From Clostridiales bacterium (GTDB lineage: Bacteria > Bacillota > Clostridia > Peptostreptococcales > Acidaminobacteraceae), in contig JAEIOD010000034.1 in NCBI GenBank assembly GCA_016342415.1, forward strand, positions 1 through 48,967: DNA of 48,967 nucleotides. Direction: 5' to 3'. The notes under the pieces were generated by a model. It worked only from the letters and a program-made list of their open reading frames with translations, ran no database searches and was not told the origin of the DNA. The position numbers and the translations under genes are program-made. Positions 44,800 to 48,967 of the stretch are shown one piece after another; position 1 is the first letter of the stretch, and every line of letters starts with the position of its first letter.

Positions 44800-45330
44800 T
44801 TATAATGCTTCTGCTTCTCTTCTGATTTTTTCTTTTGTTTCTTTAGGTGTAACAGTATCTAAAATATATGCCATTACTATAATCCCTATAAGATCAACAA
44901 CCATCCTGGTAACAGCAAATCTAGGTCCCAATGAACTCAGTTCAAACATAAACATAGGAATTTTAGTGGTGGACCACGCACCGATGAAGATTAAAATATT
45001 AGAAAACTTTACGCCCTTTTTCATAAAAATCGCTGCAATAGGAAAAGCACCATATAACGGTCCGGCGGCGGCTGAACCTAATATAATGGATATGACAATA
45101 CCCCCTACGCCTGAATGTTCTCCAAGATATTTCATCATGACTTCTCTGGGTATCCAAACATCAAGAAGACCTAATAATATAAAAACGGGTGGAATTATGG
45201 TTAACATCTCCATTAAAGAGCTTCCAGTAATACTGAGGGCTTTTTTCCCAAGCTCCAGATTGATGACAGAAAGTAGAATCATGCCCGTCATCGAAATGAT
45301 TGCAAATCTATATTTTTTTATTAAAACCAT
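44800..45330 (-). CDS. permease of the YraQ/DUF318 (ArsP-like) family, second half protein
   Basis: A 176-residue membrane protein with about five helices. VVISIILGSAAAGPLYGAFPIAA-like and GAWSTTKIPM segments match one repeat of the COG0701 permease family, members of which export arsenicals in some bacteria. Full-length members are about 300 residues with two such repeats; here they are two adjacent genes overlapping by 10 bases. The regulator upstream is ArsR type, so an export role for a metal, metalloid or thiol compound is plausible. Confidence 0.82.
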   Translation of the reverse strand: MVLIKKYRFAIISMTGMILLSVINLELGKKALSITGSSLMEMLTIIPPVFILLGLLDVWIPREVMMKYLGEHSGVGGIVISIILGSAAAGPLYGAFPIAAIFMKKGVKFSNILIFIGAWSTTKIPMFMFELSSLGPRFAVTRMVVDLIGIIVMAYILDTVTPKETKEKIRREAEAL

Positions 45331-45809
45331 ATGCCACCTGCAACTTTCCCTATAACAAACGCAACAATAAAAGAGAATCCATACGCCAATAGATTACGTT
45401 GAATGGTTAATCGCTTGCCAAAATATTTTATCTCTATCGGAATAGTCATAACACCGACCATCATGAGTGTTGAGACAAAAACACCAATCTGTGTATATCC
45501 TGCACCATTTTCCAAAAGCATTGCCGCTGTTGGAAAAGCGACAAATCCAGGAATCAAGGTAATGGATCCAATCACAGATGCAGCTATCATTCCTAAAACA
45601 CCAGATTTTTCACCAATAATCTTTGATATGACTTCTGCATCAAAAATAGCTAACATGATGCCTACAAGTATTATGACACCTATAAATTGAGGTAATATTT
45701 TATTAAATGATTTCCATGCTTTTTTAAGTGCTTTTCTTGTCTTTGATCTACTCTTAAAAAATGAGATAGTCAATAAAATAATGGTTATGATATACAGTAA
45801 ATAATTCAT
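45321..45809 (-). CDS. permease of the YraQ/DUF318 (ArsP-like) family, first half protein
   Basis: A 162-residue membrane protein with GVIILVGIMLAIFDAEVISK, then GEKSGVLGMIAASVIGSITL and PGFVAFPTAAMLLENG, the other half of the permease family. I use the ATG at 45809, behind AAAAGGAG, since the longer frame overlaps the ArsR gene. It is 2 bases after the ArsR stop and overlaps the next half by 10, so the three are one operon. Both half genes have clean starts, which argues for two subunits and not a broken gene. Confidence 0.82.
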   Translation of the reverse strand: MNYLLYIITIILLTISFFKSRSKTRKALKKAWKSFNKILPQFIGVIILVGIMLAIFDAEVISKIIGEKSGVLGMIAASVIGSITLIPGFVAFPTAAMLLENGAGYTQIGVFVSTLMMVGVMTIPIEIKYFGKRLTIQRNLLAYGFSFIVAFVIGKVAGGIWF

Positions 45810-45811
45810 GA

Positions 45812-46126
45812 TTACTCCTTTTCCATGCAACATATATGGGTCGCTTTTCTATTACATAAAGACTCATCTTTAAAATCTGAGAGAGTAATCATATAGTCAC
45901 CAATCTCTTTCAATGTATCTCTATTGACTTCATAATGCATAAAATAACTTTCTTTTTTACCGGTTACCAAGCCAGCATGACGAAGTACTTTCATATGTTG
46001 TGACACTGCAGATTCAGATATCCCCAGATGCATTGCCAATGCTTTTACACAGTATTTTTTATGCAATAGCAGTTCGATGATCATAAATCTCTTTTCATCA
46101 CTTATTGCCTTTAATTTATCTAACAT
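45812..46126 (-). CDS. ArsR/SmtB-family repressor
   Basis: A 104-residue winged-helix regulator (MAIDLGISESAV-like recognition helix: ALAMHLGISESAVSQHMKVL). Cysteines at KYCVKAL, next to the helix, and at CNRK and HICC near the C-terminus could form a metalloid or thiol sensor, but the usual ELCVCDL box is reduced to one cysteine. Start at the ATG at 46126, behind AAAGGAG; a GTG lies one codon earlier. It heads the operon with the split permease and has a promoter with a dyad at the start site. Confidence 0.88.
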   Translation of the reverse strand: MLDKLKAISDEKRFMIIELLLHKKYCVKALAMHLGISESAVSQHMKVLRHAGLVTGKKESYFMHYEVNRDTLKEIGDYMITLSDFKDESLCNRKATHICCMEKE

Positions 46127-46142
46127 CACTGCTCCTTTGATT

Positions 46143-46187
46143 AAGTGGTTACTTCATTAGTTTATCCAACACATCCAATTAAGTCAA
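46143..46187 (-). promoter_or_regulatory. promoter and dyad for the ArsR-permease operon
   Basis: Read leftward: TTGACT (46182-46187), 17-base spacer, TAAACT (46159-46164). Just downstream is the dyad AAGT, four bases, ACTT (46143-46154 region), near the transcription start, a normal place for an ArsR operator. Confidence 0.65.
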
Positions 46188-46273
46188 CACAAAATGTGTC
46201 TTCGAGACTTTCTGAACAGTATAAAGTCATATATAAAAAATGAGCTAAAAAATCAAAATATACATTATAAGCC

Positions 46274-46319
46274 AATAAAAGAAGAACAATCTAATCTGTT
46301 TTCGGACTAGACTGCTCTT
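46274..46319 (-). terminator. long intrinsic terminator in the 46.1-46.5 kb gap
   Basis: A 15-base stem with three G-U pairs (AAGAGCAGTCTAGTC / GATTAGATTGTTCTT read leftward), 8-base loop, then CTTTTATT. It directly follows the stop codon of the remnant at 46319-46420. Confidence 0.75.
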
Positions 46320-46420
46320 TACTTATAATTGCCATTCTCACCTGAAGCTTTCAATAGAAGGGTAGATAACCATGGCAAGTTGTTACGACATGTTACAACT
46401 AAATTTATCAAAATAGCTAT
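46319..46420 (-). other. 33-codon coding-like remnant, unidentified
   Basis: Leftward translation between two stops gives INLVVTCRNNLPWLSTL then LLKASGENGNYK and a stop, with a strong terminator right after. There is no start codon or ribosome binding site, so it looks like the preserved 3' end of a lost gene. I do not recognise the protein. The rest of the gap 46421-46483 shows nothing. Confidence 0.3.
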
Positions 46421-46483
46421 CTAGATATATTATAATAATAAGTCTGATCGGTTATGCAAAGGCTGTACAATCCTATCTTTCTT

Positions 46484-47461
46484 TTATTCTTCAATATCAT
46501 ACACATTGGTTAACGATATGACTCCTGCTTTAATCTCTTTATTTATCACTTTATCCAAATATTGATCTACAACCGAATTTTCCTTTAGAGACTTTATCAT
46601 AAAAGCATCATATACTGAATATCTATTTTCTATATCAAATATTTTATCTTGGCCAACTAATCTTTCAATTTTTTCCATATCCATTAAAAGGTTGACACTA
46701 TCAATTTTTTTTCCCTTTGAAATATTCAAAGTAGCATTAAGCATATTTATAAACTCACCTTCTACTGCCATTAATTCTTTTACTTCAAGTCCATTAAATA
46801 TTTGATAACGTATGTAGCCTATAGGATTTTCATTGACCTCTACTATTTTCACTTCACATTTCTCATTATAATTCACCCAGTCACTTAGATTGCCTCCTGG
46901 ACATACTGCTAAGACATCATCTTTATGCCACTCTAACCATAAAGGTTTAAGAAAACTTTCATCAGCTTCTTCAAGGTTTCTTAGTTTATAATCTAACCCT
47001 TTACTATCTTTACTTTTATCAGAAACTTTCACTCCTCCTAAAGAAAACATGGCGTTTTTATAACCAAACTTTGGATAATACTTATCATGTCCACAGCACA
47101 GTGAAATCTGAATTCCAAGGTCTTCTGCTTTTTTATGACCTGTTTCTATTAACGCTTTTCCAACTCCTAATTTTTGGAATTCTGGTTTTACTGCAACAGG
47201 TCCTAATATCATCCCTTGTATAACTTCACCCATAACAATAAAATCGAATTGAAGAAAGAGAACATGCCCCACAATTTTCCCCTCCACTTCGGCAACAAGA
47301 GAAAGTTCTGGATTAAATCCAGAATGTTGTCGTAATACATCTACCATAATACTTTCTCTTACAAAAGGATTATCTGGCTTCCAATTGTGAAAAGCTAAGT
47401 AATTCACATTAGCAATCTTACTATAATCTTTTACTTCTTCACTTCTAATTATTATCTTCAA
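46484..47461 (-). CDS. GNAT-family N-acetyltransferase (YhbS-like N-terminal domain)
   Basis: A 325-residue protein. The first 150 residues form a GNAT domain: the acetyl-CoA loop is VKPEFQKLGVGKALIE, followed by CGHDKYYPKFGYKNA. The last 170 residues are a second domain of unknown role, possibly SCP2-like or a degenerate second GNAT. Translation starts at a TTG (47461) with AGGAG 6 bases upstream. No neighbour suggests a substrate. Confidence 0.82.
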   Translation of the reverse strand: MKIIIRSEEVKDYSKIANVNYLAFHNWKPDNPFVRESIMVDVLRQHSGFNPELSLVAEVEGKIVGHVLFLQFDFIVMGEVIQGMILGPVAVKPEFQKLGVGKALIETGHKKAEDLGIQISLCCGHDKYYPKFGYKNAMFSLGGVKVSDKSKDSKGLDYKLRNLEEADESFLKPLWLEWHKDDVLAVCPGGNLSDWVNYNEKCEVKIVEVNENPIGYIRYQIFNGLEVKELMAVEGEFINMLNATLNISKGKKIDSVNLLMDMEKIERLVGQDKIFDIENRYSVYDAFMIKSLKENSVVDQYLDKVINKEIKAGVISLTNVYDIEE

Positions 47462-47585
47462 TATACGCTCCTATTTCTATCATTATTAATTAATCTTCAA
47501 TTATTGTAACATTTAGAATTTATGCTGACAAACGAAAGTTATTTCACTATAGTTTCATTTATCCATACAAATCAGAAAATGCCAG

Positions 47586-48128
47586 CTATGCATCACTTTC
47601 TCCCGGTTCCCATCCAGTTCGTCCAGCCCATCTATCAGCCCTATATATTATCTCCCAAAATATCTTGTTTTTCCCCTCTACATAGGCAATTCTATTATCC
47701 CTATATAATTCTGATAACCTAATCTTTTCTCTTTCGTATAATGTTGCCTCAAAGGAATGAGTTCGTAAATAATCTCTGAATAATAGAGCAAACTGTTGAT
47801 GCCAACTCCCAAATTTTCTAACATGTATATGTATTCTCTTGTTTCCTGGCTGCTCTCTGAAATATCTCTTTGTTTTTTCAGGATTGTTCTCTCTATAAAC
47901 GTAACCTAATTCTTCTAATGGCTGCTTGAATAATTCCAATGGTTCTAGTGAATTTACAGAAATCTGTATATCAATAATGGGCTTTGCTGCAAGATCCTGA
48001 ATTGATGTAGAACCAATATGGTCTATTCTAATTGCTACATCTCCTAATCCCCTTCTAATTTCTTCAGCTATTTGCTCAAACATTTGTGGCCATTTGTATG
48101 AGTATTCTTCTATTATTATCTCATTCAT
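47586..48128 (-). CDS. GrpB family protein (UPF0157)
   Basis: A 180-residue protein of the GrpB/nucleotidyltransferase-fold family. The signature DHIGSTSIQDLAAKPIIDI is complete, including the G-S pair and the later aspartate, so a nucleotidyltransferase active site is possible. Start at the second ATG (48128), 7 bases after AGGAG; the first ATG at 48134 is too close to the Shine-Dalgarno. The family's biological role is unknown; it is often found in mobile or resistance gene neighbourhoods. Confidence 0.88.
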   Translation of the reverse strand: MNEIIIEEYSYKWPQMFEQIAEEIRRGLGDVAIRIDHIGSTSIQDLAAKPIIDIQISVNSLEPLELFKQPLEELGYVYRENNPEKTKRYFREQPGNKRIHIHVRKFGSWHQQFALLFRDYLRTHSFEATLYEREKIRLSELYRDNRIAYVEGKNKIFWEIIYRADRWAGRTGWEPGESDA

Positions 48129-48281
48129 AGTCATTCTCCTTTATAGATTCGTATAGATTTACATTTCAAAACTATAATACTGGTTCCTAGACCTACTAAC
48201 CATGCTCATATTATATGATACAATATAGTTCCAGTTATTAACATCACTAGAATATCAAATCATCCACACTTATCAGAATAT

Positions 48282-48313
48282 CTTAAAGTCAGCTGCATGT
48301 AACTGACTTTAAG
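48282..48313. other. hairpin without U-tract after the GNAT remnant
   Basis: Perfect 11-base stem CTTAAAGTCAG / CTGACTTTAAG with a 10-base loop. No run of T follows on either strand, so it may be a weak terminator or a small repeat. Confidence 0.5.
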
Positions 48314-48320
48314 ATCTGTT

Positions 48321-48679
48321 TCAATTTGTATTAGAAAGTTTCAGCAAAGAGATATTCTCACCATTAACAACTTCACCACTGTCAATATTATATATCCAAA
48401 ACTTTCGTACAATTTTCTAGCTGTTGTATTTTCATGTTTATAGGGTAACCAACAATATTCTGCTCTCCCAGCAGGAAATGTTCTTATGAACTCTATTATT
48501 TTTTTCATAGCATTTGTTCCATAACCTTGACCTTGAAACTTCTCATCAATCATTAATCTCAACAGACAATAATTATTTATTGCATAGCCTGGTTGTTCAT
48601 ATCCTGTATTACCATATACAATCATTACGAATCCAATCATCTTACCATCAGCATAAATGTTAAGCAACAATAATACCAA
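48321..48679 (-). pseudogene. truncated and frameshifted GNAT acetyltransferase (SpeG/BltD-like)
   Basis: Leftward translation gives IYADGKMIGFVMI, the acetyl-CoA loop MIDEKFQGQGYGTNAM and ENTTARKLYESFGYI. The reading then shifts: the intact end DSGEVVNGENISLLKLSNTN and stop continues in another frame (to 48321). The 5' end is also missing, since the frame runs into an unrelated short membrane peptide at about 48665. Relatives acetylate polyamines. The gene is dead unless a frameshift is suppressed. Confidence 0.8.
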
Positions 48680-48773
48680 AGCCCAAAATCATTCCCAATA
48701 GACTAACAAGAATCAACATTACTGTAAAAACTCTAATAAAGACACTTGAAATCTTTATATTTAACTTATTCAT
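48660..48773 (-). CDS. 37-residue predicted membrane peptide (or 5' fragment)
   Basis: ATG at 48773, behind AGGAGAATGTG. The peptide has a basic start (MNKLNIKISS) and one membrane helix (FTVMLILVSLLGMILGFGII). It stops exactly where the acetyltransferase remnant begins, so it may be the 5' end of a gene joined to the remnant by a deletion rather than a true small protein. No function is recognised. Confidence 0.4.
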   Translation of the reverse strand: MNKLNIKISSVFIRVFTVMLILVSLLGMILGFGIIVA

Positions 48774-48786
48774 CACATTCTCCTAT

Positions 48787-48830
48787 TAGAGTCTTCAATA
48801 TCTACTACTAGAGTCTTCAATATCTACTAC
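48787..48830. repeat. 22-base tandem duplication
   Basis: Two perfect adjacent copies of a 22-base unit that begins TAGAGTCTTC and ends ATCTACTAC. It lies just upstream of the small membrane peptide and marks local rearrangement. Confidence 0.9.
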
Positions 48831-48910
48831 TTAAGATCATTGCCATAATAGATCGTAGACTCACTTCTCTTAAAACCAACAAGTTCTATAACATCCGGTC
48901 TTACTTTCAT
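48827..48910 (-). other. 27-codon open frame, unidentified
   Basis: ATG at 48910 with GAGG upstream; the translation begins MKVRPDVIELVGFKRSES and ends YYGNDLK. It ends in the tandem repeat. It could be the start of a lost gene. No similarity is recognised; the rest of the right edge shows nothing. Confidence 0.25.
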
Positions 48911-48967
48911 GTTCTCTACCTCAATGATACATTATAATCCCATATAATTACATTATCAAAGCATTAA

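Overview
The window is about 49 kb of AT-rich DNA with strong Gram-positive ribosome binding sites (AAGGAG or AGGAGG), occasional TTG and GTG starts, lipoprotein signal peptides, TGA used as a stop, and many intrinsic terminators. Together with the protein families present (NrtR-controlled NAD salvage, UPF0182, TAXI, DegV, GGDEF/EAL and Cache sensors), this points to a low-GC Firmicute, most likely an anaerobic or microaerophilic member of the Clostridia. No rRNA, tRNA, CRISPR array or intact mobile element was found. Several decayed genes show ongoing gene loss: a MerR/TipAS regulator, an efflux adaptor and an acetyltransferase.

Layout. (1) 0.1-6.3 kb: an M24 peptidase, then an NAD salvage block (pncA-pncB, nrtR, a small TPR-like gene) with palindromic operators on good promoters, and a GlpA-like flavoprotein. 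(2) 6.4-13.3 kb: a UPF0182 membrane protein with a YedK/HMCES protein, a decayed MerR gene, a methyltransferase-hemerythrin pair, and pruA behind a structured leader of about 215 nt. (3) 13.4-22.4 kb: a chemoreceptor, a DAK2-DegV fusion with a DUF1295 membrane enzyme, a dead efflux adaptor, and an operon of TAXI binding lipoprotein, DUF1850 protein and Cache-GGDEF-EAL protein with no TRAP membrane subunit. (4) 22.5-32.8 kb: surface sugar genes (WecE-like aminotransferase, RmlB-like dehydratase, GT39, GT2, ATP-grasp ligase, and an ABC permease with binding protein but no ATPase). Two rhodanese lipoproteins sit among them, one with four rhodanese domains. (5) 32.8-36.9 kb: a sulfur-handling block of TusA, LysR, and a YeeE half - TusA - YeeE half - thioredoxin-reductase-like operon. 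(6) 37-42 kb: a second GGDEF-EAL protein with a damaged EAL site, and a Cache-PAS histidine kinase. (7) 42-49 kb: an amidohydrolase, YjdM/PhnA, an AraC regulator, an ArsR-permease-permease operon, GNAT and GrpB genes, and decayed genes at the right edge.

The most interesting theme is sulfur. Two lipoproteins that should sit outside the membrane carry six rhodanese domains, five of them with a catalytic cysteine. About 7 kb away lies a compact operon encoding a split thiosulfate/sulfur transporter around a TusA carrier, followed by a flavoprotein disulfide reductase fused to a thioredoxin fold that has lost its own CxxC. A short sequence, GTGAGATTG, with extended matches, occurs upstream of both rhodanese genes and of the transporter operon. 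I infer a relay that takes sulfane sulfur outside the cell, moves it across the membrane and passes it to cytoplasmic carriers under the nearby LysR regulator. The parts are seen in the sequence; the relay and its regulation are inference.
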